In this document: positions 7,318-13,400 of the stretch, piece after piece | How positions within the stretch are numbered: position 1 is the stretch's first letter | How the letters are laid out: each line of letters starts with the position of its first letter | Assembly: GCA_910587905.1 (NCBI GenBank) | Contig: CAJUOF010000046.1 | Location: 1 to 13,400 of the forward strand | DNA from: an uncultured Lachnospiraceae bacterium | Lineage (GTDB): Bacteria; Bacillota_A; Clostridia; Lachnospirales; Lachnospiraceae | Direction of reading: 5' to 3' | Length of the DNA stretch: 13,400 nucleotides | Position numbers and translations under genes: made by a program | Notes under the pieces: model-generated | Database searches by the model: none | Told to the model about the DNA's origin: nothing | The model's input: the letters and a program-made list of their open reading frames with translations, nothing else

Positions 7318-8205
7318 ATGGGACAGGTGTTTGCCGTGGCCCGGTTCAATTTCCGGGGATTTTTGAAGAATCCCAAGGTGGTCCTCACCCTGCTTCTGGG
7401 CCTGGTGCTCTGTTTTCTGCTGAGCGGCAGGGTCATGAAGGTCATCGAGGCTTACGGGACTCCCGTGCAGCTTGCGGAGCCTTTCCTCTGGACCTTCGGG
7501 GACGCTTATTCCGTCCTGCTTAGCTCCATCCTTCTGCTTTTGCTGTTCTCGGACCTTCCCATGGCAAGCGCTATGACGCCCTATTACCTGTATCGGACCA
7601 CGAAGGGGAGATGGCTTGCGGGACAGATGCTCTACGTGGCCGGGGTGGTGTTCCTCTACACCGGCTTCCTCTTCGTGGCCACGGTCCTTCTCTGTGGGAA
7701 ATACAGCTATCTGGGCGATGTGTGGAGCGAGACGGCGGCCATGCTGGCCTACTCGAAGCTGGGGTCGGAGCTGGGGGTGCCCTCCACCGTGGGGGTCATG
7801 GAGAGCATCACGCCCTATGGCTGCATGGCGCAGGTTTTTGGACTGTTGTTTCTCTATGCCCTCAGCTTAAGCTTTCTCATTCTGGCGGGAAACTTGCGCT
7901 GCGGAAAGAACCGGGGCATGATCTTTGGGCTTTTGTTCAGCCTGTACGGGCTTTTGCTCAACCGGGACGTGATCGTAGCTCTCTTCGGGTGGCGGGAATA
8001 CGAGGGATACCGGGCGAACCTGTTGATCGGGTGGCTGAGCCCCTTGAGCCACGCCACCTACGGAAAGCACAGCTTTGGCTATGACCGCCTGCCCTCCCTT
8101 TCTGCGTCCCGGCTTGTGTTTGCGGGGCTCATCCTCCTGTTTGCATGGATTTCCCTGCGGGCGGTGAGGCGTTACAGCTTTGTCTTTCTTGGAGAAAAGA
8201 GTTAG
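7318..8205 (+). CDS. ABC-2-type transporter permease (first)
   Basis: A 295-aa polytopic membrane protein with about six hydrophobic segments at residues 21-37, 62-78, 102-126, 168-191, 200-223 and 264-284. The N-terminal amphipathic start VARFNFRGFLKNPKV before TM1 is typical of ABC-2-type permeases of the BcrB/LanE/LanG kind. There is a cytoplasmic loop YRTTKGRW after TM2, also usual for this group. Translation begins 4 nt after the lipoprotein stop, without a strong ribosome site, so coupling is likely. It should pair with the second permease and the ATPase at 9283. Substrate is unknown; peptide or antibiotic efflux is the common role of such sets. Confidence 0.85.
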   Translation: MGQVFAVARFNFRGFLKNPKVVLTLLLGLVLCFLLSGRVMKVIEAYGTPVQLAEPFLWTFGDAYSVLLSSILLLLLFSDLPMASAMTPYYLYRTTKGRWLAGQMLYVAGVVFLYTGFLFVATVLLCGKYSYLGDVWSETAAMLAYSKLGSELGVPSTVGVMESITPYGCMAQVFGLLFLYALSLSFLILAGNLRCGKNRGMIFGLLFSLYGLLLNRDVIVALFGWREYEGYRANLLIGWLSPLSHATYGKHSFGYDRLPSLSASRLVFAGLILLFAWISLRAVRRYSFVFLGEKS

Positions 8206-8218
8206 GAGGAATGGGAGG

Positions 8219-8947
8219 ATGGGCTGTGAACTGAAACGGATGACTGCCGGACGTGGGTTTCTGGCTTCGTTTTTTCTCGGCCTCTCGGCCATCCTCTCCG
8301 GCACGGCCTGGCCGTCCGGGGAGGGGAGCCTGGCCGCCGGGAATTTCCTCACGCTGGCGAAAGGGTCTTTTTGCTGCCGGGCCGTCGTCTTTCTTCTGCC
8401 CCTGGTATCGGTCCTGCCCTGGAGCGATTCCTTTCTGGCGGAGTCCAAGGGGGGATTTTTGAAGGCCTGCCTTCCCAGGCAGGGCAGGAGGAGCTACACG
8501 GAGAACAAGATCCTCGCGGTGGCCCTGGGCGGCTTCCTGCCCTTAGCGGCGGCCGGGCTTTTGACCCTGTTTCTCTATTTTCTTCTGTTCTTTCCCCTGG
8601 AGCAAACGGGGGCGATCCCCTTTGCCATGGTGTGGAAGCCTGTGGCCGTCCTGCTCCGCTTAGGGATCCTGGGGGCGGTTCTCTCTTCCCTGGGCGGGAT
8701 CGCCGCGGCCTTGTTCCGCTCGGCCCACCTGGCCTTTGGCCTTCCCTTTGCGGGCTATTATTTCTGCCTGATTCTGCAGGAACGGTATTTTCCGGAGGCC
8801 CTCTGGCTGTACCCGCCCCAGTGGATTGCGGGGACCGCCGACTGGGGACCGGGGAAGGAGGGGCTGTGGCTCTTTCTCCTTCTCTTCCTGGCTGTGGCCG
8901 TGAGCCTTCACGGAGGGATCCTTTATGGGAGGGTGGAGGAGGTGTGA
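8219..8947 (+). CDS. ABC-2-type transporter permease (second)
   Basis: A 242-aa membrane protein with about six hydrophobic segments (roughly residues 13-30, 53-67, 99-125, 143-165, 170-188 and 215-236). The ATG at 8219 is preferred over an in-frame start at 8180 because AGGAGG (8204-8209) precedes it at good distance and the earlier start would overlap the first permease. The size and six-segment layout resemble LanG/BcrB-like subunits. The loop FLKACLPRQGRRSYTENK after TM2 corresponds to the basic coupling region of the first permease. A heterodimer of the two permeases with two copies of the ATPase is the expected transporter. A long hairpin repeat begins only 6 bp after its stop codon. 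Confidence 0.85.
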   Translation: MGCELKRMTAGRGFLASFFLGLSAILSGTAWPSGEGSLAAGNFLTLAKGSFCCRAVVFLLPLVSVLPWSDSFLAESKGGFLKACLPRQGRRSYTENKILAVALGGFLPLAAAGLLTLFLYFLLFFPLEQTGAIPFAMVWKPVAVLLRLGILGAVLSSLGGIAAALFRSAHLAFGLPFAGYYFCLILQERYFPEALWLYPPQWIAGTADWGPGKEGLWLFLLLFLAVAVSLHGGILYGRVEEV

Positions 8948-8952
8948 GATGC

Positions 8953-9138
8953 CCTCGGCAGTCCCGGCAGTGTTCCTCGGCGGACACGTTCGATTTCTGG
9001 GATTTCACTGCGCCGCTTATTGCAGGTAATTTCACCTCCATCAAACCGGGTCGGCTGAAATTACCTGCGCTATGCTCGTGAAATTCCCGAAATCTTCCTA
9101 TCATCCGCCGAGGAACACTGCCGGGGACTGCCTCGAGG
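8953..9138. repeat. Long imperfect inverted repeat (about 186 bp) between permease and ATPase genes
   Basis: Two arms of about 80 nt face each other. Outer CCTCG (8953-8957) pairs with CGAGG (9134-9138). Positions 8964-8984 pair with 9104-9124, 21 of 21 (core GTGTTCCTCGGCGGA). Positions 8992-9008 pair with 9078-9094, 15 of 17. GCAGGTAATTTCA (9022-9034) pairs with 9056-9068, 13 of 13, around a 21-nt loop. Unmatched stretches between these blocks differ in length. No protein frame is convincing. The element interrupts an otherwise tight operon and looks like an inserted MITE-like or extragenic palindromic repeat; it would form a strong RNA hairpin in the operon transcript. Confidence 0.9.
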
Positions 9139-9248
9139 ATTCCGGTGGAAAAAGTCTAGGAACGTCTTGGGGCCCGGAACAGGCGGCAAAACGATGGCGC
9201 CGGCCGACGGAGACAGCAAGGGGGCGCAGGCTTTTGCCGCCGGAATCC
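9137..9248. promoter_or_regulatory. Competing hairpin set in the leader of the ATPase gene
   Basis: One right arm (9231-9248) can pair with either of two left arms. It pairs with 9137-9154 (GGATTCCGGTGGAAAAAG), 16 of 18, or its part 9232-9241 pairs with 9182-9191 (GGCGGCAAAA), 10 of 10. Only one can form at a time. The stretch 9139-9282 has no gene; the ribosome site GGGAGG for the ATPase lies at 9270-9275. There is no U-run after the right arm, so this is not a simple terminator. Confidence 0.5.
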
Positions 9249-9282
9249 GCAGGGTGTGGGAGAATGGAAGGGAGGATAGACT

Positions 9283-9948
9283 ATGGAGACCTGTGTGGAA
9301 CTTACGGGCGTGACCAGGCGCTTCGGGGAGGACCTGGTTTTAAAGGAAGTAAACCTTACCCTGGAGGCGGGCCGGGTCTACGGGATCGTGGGCAACAACG
9401 GTTCCGGGAAGACGGTCCTCATGAAATGTATCTGCGGCTTTCTCACGCCGACCACGGGAACGGTCCTGGTGTTCGGGAAGCAGATCGGGAGGGATGCGGA
9501 CTTCCCGGAGGAGCTGGGGGTGATCATCGAGTCGCCGGGGTTTTTGACCAATCTGACCGGAAGGAAAAACCTGGAGATCCTGGCAGCCCTCCGGAAAAAG
9601 ATCGGCGGAGCCGGGGTCCGCGCGGCCATGGAGAAGGTTGGCCTTGACCCGGACATGAAGAAAGCGGTGGAGAAATATTCCCTGGGCATGCGCCAGAGGA
9701 TGGGGATCGCCCAGGCCATCATGGAGGACCCGAAGTTTCTGGTGCTGGATGAGCCCTTCAACGGGCTGGATAAACATGGGGTGGCCCAGATCAGGAGACT
9801 CCTTCTGGAATTGAAGAGGGAGGGGAAGACGATCCTTCTGGCCAGCCACAACGAGGAGGACATCCGCGTTTTATGCGACGAGGTGTACGAGATGGACGGC
9901 GGGGTGCTGACGCGTCCCGAAAAACATGGAGAATTGGTGACTGTGTGA
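9283..9948 (+). CDS. ABC transporter ATP-binding protein (BcrA/LanF-like)
   Basis: A 221-aa ATPase that energises the two upstream permeases. Walker A is GNNGSGKT (37-44), signature SLGMR (133-137), Walker B FLVLDEP (152-158) with catalytic E157, and H-loop H189 in ASHNEED. The Q-loop position carries Glu (E83 in IIESPGF), a substitution known as the E-loop in lantibiotic immunity ATPases such as NukF, and common in BcrA-type proteins. The ATG at 9283 has GGGAGG 7 nt upstream. It is shorter than typical BcrA proteins (about 300 aa) and close to LanF length. It is separated from its permease genes by the 8953-9138 repeat and the 9137-9248 hairpins, so expression may be uncoupled from theirs. 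Confidence 0.95.
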   Translation: METCVELTGVTRRFGEDLVLKEVNLTLEAGRVYGIVGNNGSGKTVLMKCICGFLTPTTGTVLVFGKQIGRDADFPEELGVIIESPGFLTNLTGRKNLEILAALRKKIGGAGVRAAMEKVGLDPDMKKAVEKYSLGMRQRMGIAQAIMEDPKFLVLDEPFNGLDKHGVAQIRRLLLELKREGKTILLASHNEEDIRVLCDEVYEMDGGVLTRPEKHGELVTV

Positions 9949-9976
9949 ACAGTTGCGGGGATTGGAGGGATGGAGC

Positions 9977-11773
9977 ATGAAGCGAAGAGGCAGGCATATG
10001 GCGGGACTCGCACTGGCGGCAGCCTTGGCGATGATCTGGCCGGGGGACTCTCTCCGGGCCGGTGCGGCCGGGGAGGCGGGGCCGGGGACGGCCTCTGTGG
10101 AAACGTCTCCGGGCTTGCAGGAGACGGAGGCCTATGGCCGGACTTATCTGGGAATTGACAGCCATTGTAAATATGAAGGAATGGAGCAGAGCTTTTCCGA
10201 GGGCTACCAGCCTGCGGTGAGGGACGGCGTTCTGTACCTGGTCATTCCCTTCACGGCCAGCGGGGACCTGTCGGGGGACCGGCTGACGGTCAGCCTGATG
10301 TTTCCGGAGGGCGCTGCCTCGGCCTTCCTGTCCAGAAATTATCAGAAGACGGTGGAGAAGAAGCGGTACGCCCTGAGGAATGGAACCATGGTCTGTCTGG
10401 GAACGGGCGGACAGGGGGGCTCACTTGGCCAGACAGGATCGCCCGTTGAGACAGGATCATTTGGCCTGACGGGATTGTCCGGTCAGGGGGGAACTCTCGG
10501 ACAGGAAGAGCGGGAGGCTTATCTCTACTGCATGGAGCTTCCCCTTTCCGGGACGGCGCCCTCGGGCCCCTGTGCCCTGACCGTACAGGCCGTCGGCTAC
10601 ACGGAGCGGATGGAACAGGTTTCGTTCACACGCCAGATCGTTTTTTCCCTGCCGGAGGGAGGAAAACCGGACGGGGAGGACAAGACGGGAGATCACGCAG
10701 GAGATAAAACCGGGGACCAGGCGGACGACCCGAATAAGGGGACTGCCGGGGGAGAGGACGAACCGGGGGATCAGGCAAACACTGGAGAAGACGGAGAAGG
10801 CGGCGAGAAAGGCGGAGACGTTGCCGGAAGCGGTGCGGGCGAAGGCGGCGGGAGCGGCGCCGGGGCAGGAGGAGGAAGCGGAGAGGAGGAACTGATCCGC
10901 CAGCCCAAGCTCCTCCTGGAGTCGGACAGTCTTTCCGGGAAAGCGCTGGCGGCGGGAAGCGGGGAAACCCTCACCGTCACCTTCCGAAACTGCAGCGGCA
11001 CGCAGCCCCTTTACAATTTAAAGGTGTCCGCCTCCGCAGAAGGTTCCGGGATCCGGTTTGCCAGAAATTCCTTTTATGTCGCCAGTGCTTCTCCGGGAGA
11101 GACCATTGTGTTGGAGACGGACCTCTCTGTTGCACCGGACGCCGGCGGCGGCGAGATTCCCGTGACGTTCGAATTTGAATATGAGGACAAGAGGGGAAAC
11201 GCCCTCTCCGGGAGGGAGACCATGACATTGTCCGTGAGACAGCCGGCGAAACTGGAATGTCAGGCAGGTGAAATTCCCGGCGCCGTCTATGCTTCCGATA
11301 CGATGGAGCTTTCCCTGAAGGCCTGCAACATAAGCCGTGCACCCGTTTACAACGTGCAGGCGAGTCTGTCGGCGGAGGGGCTTTTTCCCGACGGGGATGT
11401 CTTTCTGGGAAATCTGGAGGCGGGAGCCGCCGGGGAGGGGACCATGCAGATCTATGTGGGGACCAGGACCATGGAGGCCATGGGCGTCGACGCAGGAGGG
11501 AGCGACGGGGAAAAGTACGGGCCGGTGGAGGGGACCATCACCTTCCGGTACGAGGACGGGGACGGCGAAGTCTATGAGGAGACAATGCCCTTCCAGACGG
11601 AGATCAAAAAGGCGCAGATCGTCTCTTTTTCCGTGGAGGAGCCGGAGGAGACCAATTCCTGGGGAATGTCGGTGGCGGCGGCCGCCTTTGCGGGGCTTAC
11701 GCTCTGGATCGTTCTGCTTCTCTTTAGACTCCGGAAAAAGAATGCGCTGCTGGCGGAAAGGAGAGGAACCTGA
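9977..11773 (+). CDS. Secreted, C-terminally membrane-anchored protein with beta-sandwich-type repeats
   Basis: A 598-aa protein starting at ATG 9977 (GGAGGG at 9964-9969); an upstream in-frame TTG at 9953 is less likely. Residues 1-31 look like a signal peptide (KRRGRH, then a hydrophobic run). Then comes an N-terminal domain of about 40-225, interrupted by a Gly/Gln/Ser-rich stretch (142-176), a long Gly/Asp/Glu linker (228-305), and two CARDB/COG1361-like beta-sandwich modules (about 308-422 and 424-546), judged from phrases such as TLTVTFRNCSGTQPLYNLKV and MELSLKACNISRAPVYNVQA. A transmembrane helix follows at about 563-585 with a basic tail. It probably stands outside the cell on the membrane, perhaps as the periplasmic-type partner of the FtsX-like protein that follows (1-nt overlap). 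No enzyme motif is seen. Confidence 0.85.
   Translation: MKRRGRHMAGLALAAALAMIWPGDSLRAGAAGEAGPGTASVETSPGLQETEAYGRTYLGIDSHCKYEGMEQSFSEGYQPAVRDGVLYLVIPFTASGDLSGDRLTVSLMFPEGAASAFLSRNYQKTVEKKRYALRNGTMVCLGTGGQGGSLGQTGSPVETGSFGLTGLSGQGGTLGQEEREAYLYCMELPLSGTAPSGPCALTVQAVGYTERMEQVSFTRQIVFSLPEGGKPDGEDKTGDHAGDKTGDQADDPNKGTAGGEDEPGDQANTGEDGEGGEKGGDVAGSGAGEGGGSGAGAGGGSGEEELIRQPKLLLESDSLSGKALAAGSGETLTVTFRNCSGTQPLYNLKVSASAEGSGIRFARNSFYVASASPGETIVLETDLSVAPDAGGGEIPVTFEFEYEDKRGNALSGRETMTLSVRQPAKLECQAGEIPGAVYASDTMELSLKACNISRAPVYNVQASLSAEGLFPDGDVFLGNLEAGAAGEGTMQIYVGTRTMEAMGVDAGGSDGEKYGPVEGTITFRYEDGDGEVYEETMPFQTEIKKAQIVSFSVEEPEETNSWGMSVAAAAFAGLTLWIVLLLFRLRKKNALLAERRGT
10409..10506 (+). repeat. Degenerate direct repeats encoding Gly/Gln-rich stretch
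   Basis: GGACAGGGGGGCTCACTTGG (10409-10428) recurs in degenerate form as GGTCAGGGGGGAACTCTCGG from 10480, and ACAGGATC occurs twice between. They encode residues 142-176 of the surface protein (repeated GQGG, SLGQ, GTLGQ). This looks like local repeat expansion by slippage. Confidence 0.5.
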
Positions 11774-12444
11774 TGAAGATAAAGAGGCAAAGACTGTCCG
11801 GGAGCGGCATGGTGTTTTTGGTGTTTTCCGTCGGCCTGTTGGTATTTTTCTGTACCTTCGGACTGCAGATGATCCGGGTATTTTCGGAGGGGAAAAAACC
11901 ATATCAGTCCGTGGTCTCCCTGGAGGGTCTGGAGTGGGGGGAGGAGTTTGTGGCGGAGCTTAAAAAGATCCCGGGCCTTCATTCCCTCGCTCCGGCGGTG
12001 GAGATTCCCGTGAGGCTGAGAGCGGAAGACTATACCATGGATGCCGTATGGACCGGCGTGGAGCTTGAGGGGCTGGAAATGCAGGTGTCCCGCTCCAGGG
12101 AGGTTCCCCTGGGGAGCACTCCGGTGCTGCTCCTGGGCGAAGGGAGCCTGGCGGCAATGACGGACCGGAACGGACATGGGGCTTCCGAGGAAAAGCAGAA
12201 GGAGTTTTTGGAGCGGTACGGGGAAATGGACTGGCAGTACTGCCTGACGGGGGAAGGGGAGGAAGAGGAAAACTGGAAGCCCTGCCTGGTGGCGGCAACC
12301 CTGGCCTCGCCCGCCGATGGAATTTATATGGCCTACGGTCAGGCGGAAACACTTGCCGGGACAAAAGAAACGGATCGATTTCTGCTGACGGTCCGGGGAA
12401 AGGGGAATTATGAGAGGGCGCTTGGGTATTTTCAATGCCATTGA
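11773..12444 (+). pseudogene. Truncated FtsX/MacB-like permease
   Basis: Starts at ATG 11773, overlapping the previous stop by one base, with AGGAGAGG upstream. The 223-aa product has one transmembrane segment (about 12-34) after a basic N-terminus, then an outer domain with the pattern of MacB-type permeases (SLEGLEWGEEFVAELKKIPG, LAPAVEIPVRL). It ends abruptly at ...ERALGYFQCH. Members of this class normally go on to three more membrane segments and an FtsX domain, which are missing. Immediately downstream the base composition drops and a minus-strand gene fragment begins, so a deletion or recombination near 12430-12447 most likely removed the 3' part. Family assignment is inference; the truncation reading depends on it. 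Confidence 0.55.
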
Positions 12445-12446
12445 TA

Positions 12447-12582
12447 TAATTGGGGCTTTGTCCTGTTTCCATTTGCTCTGCAGCATTAGAAAGAGCGGAG
12501 TGACAGGATAGTTGTCCGCTTCCGTAAATACGCTTTGTTTTACATTCCCCTGATGCTCGCCGTAAGCCATGTCTTTATCCAT
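12447..12582 (-). pseudogene. 5' fragment of an unrecognised minus-strand gene
   Basis: On the minus strand an ATG at 12582, preceded by AAAGGAAA at good distance, opens a frame reading MDKDMAYGEHQGNVKQSVFT, continuing through ...TPLFLMLQSKWKQDKAPI up to about 12447. Beyond that the frame continues only as the shadow of the plus-strand permease fragment. The region is less GC-rich than its left neighbour. I do not recognise the protein; it could be the start of a transposase or another accessory gene cut by the same event that truncated the permease. Confidence 0.35.
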
Positions 12583-12783
12583 GGTTGTTTCCTTTCCATG
12601 CTTTTCGGTATGGCAGACCATACTTAATCAAGTATATAATACTGTGCAGGATCATTTTGCGTAGTTAAATGAAATTCCTATCTAAGTATAATGGAATGGT
12701 CAACAGCAGTCAGGAATCGTCTATGGTACGGTTGCAGGGCTCGCACTTGACAAAATAAAAACTGAAAGAAGAACGGATGGCAT
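12583..12783. other. Intergenic stretch, no gene recognised
   Basis: AT-richer than the left side. It holds a small dyad ATACTT-AATC-AAGTAT (12620-12635), TATAAT hexamers at 12635-12640 and 12687-12692, and a TTGACA at 12747-12752 without a matching -10. Short frames exist (for example 12696-12762) but none has support. It looks like remnant sequence between rearranged segments. Confidence 0.4.
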
Positions 12784-12837
12784 GAACAAAACCGTAGACC
12801 GGGAATCTAAAAATGGATTCCCGGCCTTATTTTGTTC
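12784..12837. terminator. Bidirectional intrinsic terminator
   Basis: CCGGGAATC (12799-12807) and GATTCCCGG (12816-12824) form a perfect nine-base-pair stem around an 8-nt loop. It is flanked by GAACAAAA (12784-12791) and TTTTGTTC (12830-12837), giving A/T-rich tracts on both sides. It can stop transcripts from the left and, on the minus strand, those of the amidohydrolase gene ending at 12920. Confidence 0.85.
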
Positions 12838-12919
12838 CTGAAATGTAAGTTTTTTGTGAATTGGCTTAAAGAAGGAAGCGAGAGCTGAGACCTCCGGCGG
12901 GCGGAAGCCTTAGTCTTTG

Positions 12920-13261
12920 TCAGAAGCGGCCGCAGACGATTTCCCCTTCTTTCATCACGAGAACAGGGGCCTTTTCCATGGCTGCGGTGATGTCCGGCAG
13001 AGGATCGTCTTCCAGGACGATCAGGTCGGCCAGCTTGCCGATTTCTATGGTGCCAAGGCGGTCGGAAAGACCGAGGATTTCGGCGCTCTCTATGGTGGCC
13101 TGCTTAAGCATTTCTTCTGCGGAGAAGCCCGCCTGTTTTCTGGCGTAGAACTCGTATCCCGGATGGGGGGCAGAAAATTTCATGGAGGAATCGGTGCCCC
13201 AGCCGATGGGCACGCCAGCCCGATAGGCCTTGGGCAGCATACGGGCGGCATGGAAATGGTG
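12920..13261 (-). pseudogene. Amidohydrolase, C-terminal fragment
   Basis: Minus-strand frame open from the IS junction near 13261 to the stop at 12920, about 114 codons. It reads HFHAARMLPKAYRAGVPIGWGTDSSM, where GTDS carries the metal-binding Asp of the amidohydrolase superfamily, and ends with the typical C-terminal pattern GLSDRLGTIEIGKLADLIVL then a closing beta strand (VLVMKEGEIVCGRF). Imidazolonepropionase-like or prolidase-like metal-dependent hydrolases of about 400 residues match this style. The N-terminal two thirds, with the HxH metal site, are missing from the window because an IS3-type element begins at the break. An internal ATG at 13240 is unlikely to be a true start. Confidence 0.85.
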
Positions 13262-13400
13262 TTGTGATAAAGTAAAGTTGTAACAGCAGTGGCTAATAAG
13301 ATATAATCATTCTGCAAAGAAAAGAGGTACATATTATGCCACAGAATTATACTCCTGAATTTAAAAAAAAGATCGTCCGCCTCCGTCTGGAAGAAGGAAG
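13260..13400 (+). mobile_element. Left end of an IS3-family insertion sequence (partial)
   Basis: The amidohydrolase frame breaks at about 13258-13266, where sequence changes to AT-rich DNA starting TGTTGTGATAAAG, compatible with the TG start of IS3-family ends. A promoter TTGTAA (13278-13283), 18-bp spacer, TATAAT (13302-13307) precedes the transposase gene. The exact boundary cannot be fixed because the right end and target duplication lie outside the window. Confidence 0.7.
13336..13400 (+). CDS. IS3-family transposase OrfA, N-terminus (cut by window end)
   Basis: The ATG at 13336 follows AGAGG (13323-13327). The 21 complete codons read MPQNYTPEFKKKIVRLRLEE then G, the standard start of the helix-turn-helix OrfA of IS3-type transposons (YTPEFK..IV.L..E). 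OrfA would bind the element ends; the catalytic OrfB should follow by frameshift beyond the window. Confidence 0.8.
   Translation, partial: MPQNYTPEFKKKIVRLRLEEG

Noticed and set aside
11572..12447. Long minus-strand frame continuing from the 12582 start into 11572
   Set aside because: Beyond about 12447 it is Pro/Arg/His-rich shadow sequence of the plus-strand genes; only the first 45 codons look like real protein.
12696..12762. Short frame MVNSSQESSMVRLQGSHLTK as a small gene
   Set aside because: No ribosome site, only about 20 residues, no recognisable family.
1..13400. CRISPR array, tRNA or rRNA genes
   Set aside because: No regularly spaced repeats and no tRNA-like or rRNA-like conserved stretches were seen on either strand.

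Overview
The window looks like chromosomal DNA of a strictly anaerobic, fairly GC-rich Clostridia species, most likely Lachnospiraceae or a close relative. This rests on a Ni-type CO dehydrogenase-like protein, strong AGGAGG ribosome sites, the style of the two-component and ABC-2 genes, and genes that mostly overlap or nearly touch. It is an inference from gene content and style, not from a marker gene.

Region 1 (1-3161): an AT-rich control region, then a stand-alone cooS-like gene (277-2271) coupled through a TTGA overlap to a LysR-type regulator (2268-3161). The CooS protein keeps the cluster B and D cysteines and five of the six usual cluster C ligands, but has Asp370 where canonical enzymes have Cys (Cys333 in Carboxydothermus CODH-II). 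It also carries a His-rich N-terminus. No cooC, cooF or acs gene is nearby. It is probably a deviant, non-canonical member of the CODH/hybrid-cluster superfamily rather than a normal CO dehydrogenase.

Region 2 (3162-12444): one long plus-strand envelope-stress or peptide-immunity type locus. It holds an OmpR-type response regulator, a sensor kinase, a large lipoprotein, two ABC-2-type permeases, an ABC ATPase with a Glu in the Q-loop position, a secreted and membrane-anchored beta-sandwich-type protein with a Gly/Asp-rich linker, and a truncated FtsX/MacB-like permease. The layout resembles the nisI-nisFEG-nisRK logic of lantibiotic immunity, but no toxin gene is present. Matching TTACA-type direct repeats with an 11-bp period precede both the regulator and the lipoprotein gene and are the likely operators.

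Two very long imperfect hairpins (3293-3507 and 8953-9138, about 215 and 186 bp) sit inside this locus, one in the leader of the two-component genes and one between the second permease and the ATPase. A further, mutually exclusive hairpin set (9137-9248) lies before the ATPase gene. They could be MITE-like repeats, regulatory RNA structures, or both.

Region 3 (12445-13400): a decayed junction zone. It holds the 5' part of an unrecognised minus-strand gene abutting the broken permease, a clear bidirectional terminator (12784-12837), the C-terminal third of an amidohydrolase on the minus strand, and the left end and first codons of an IS3-family element that cut the amidohydrolase.
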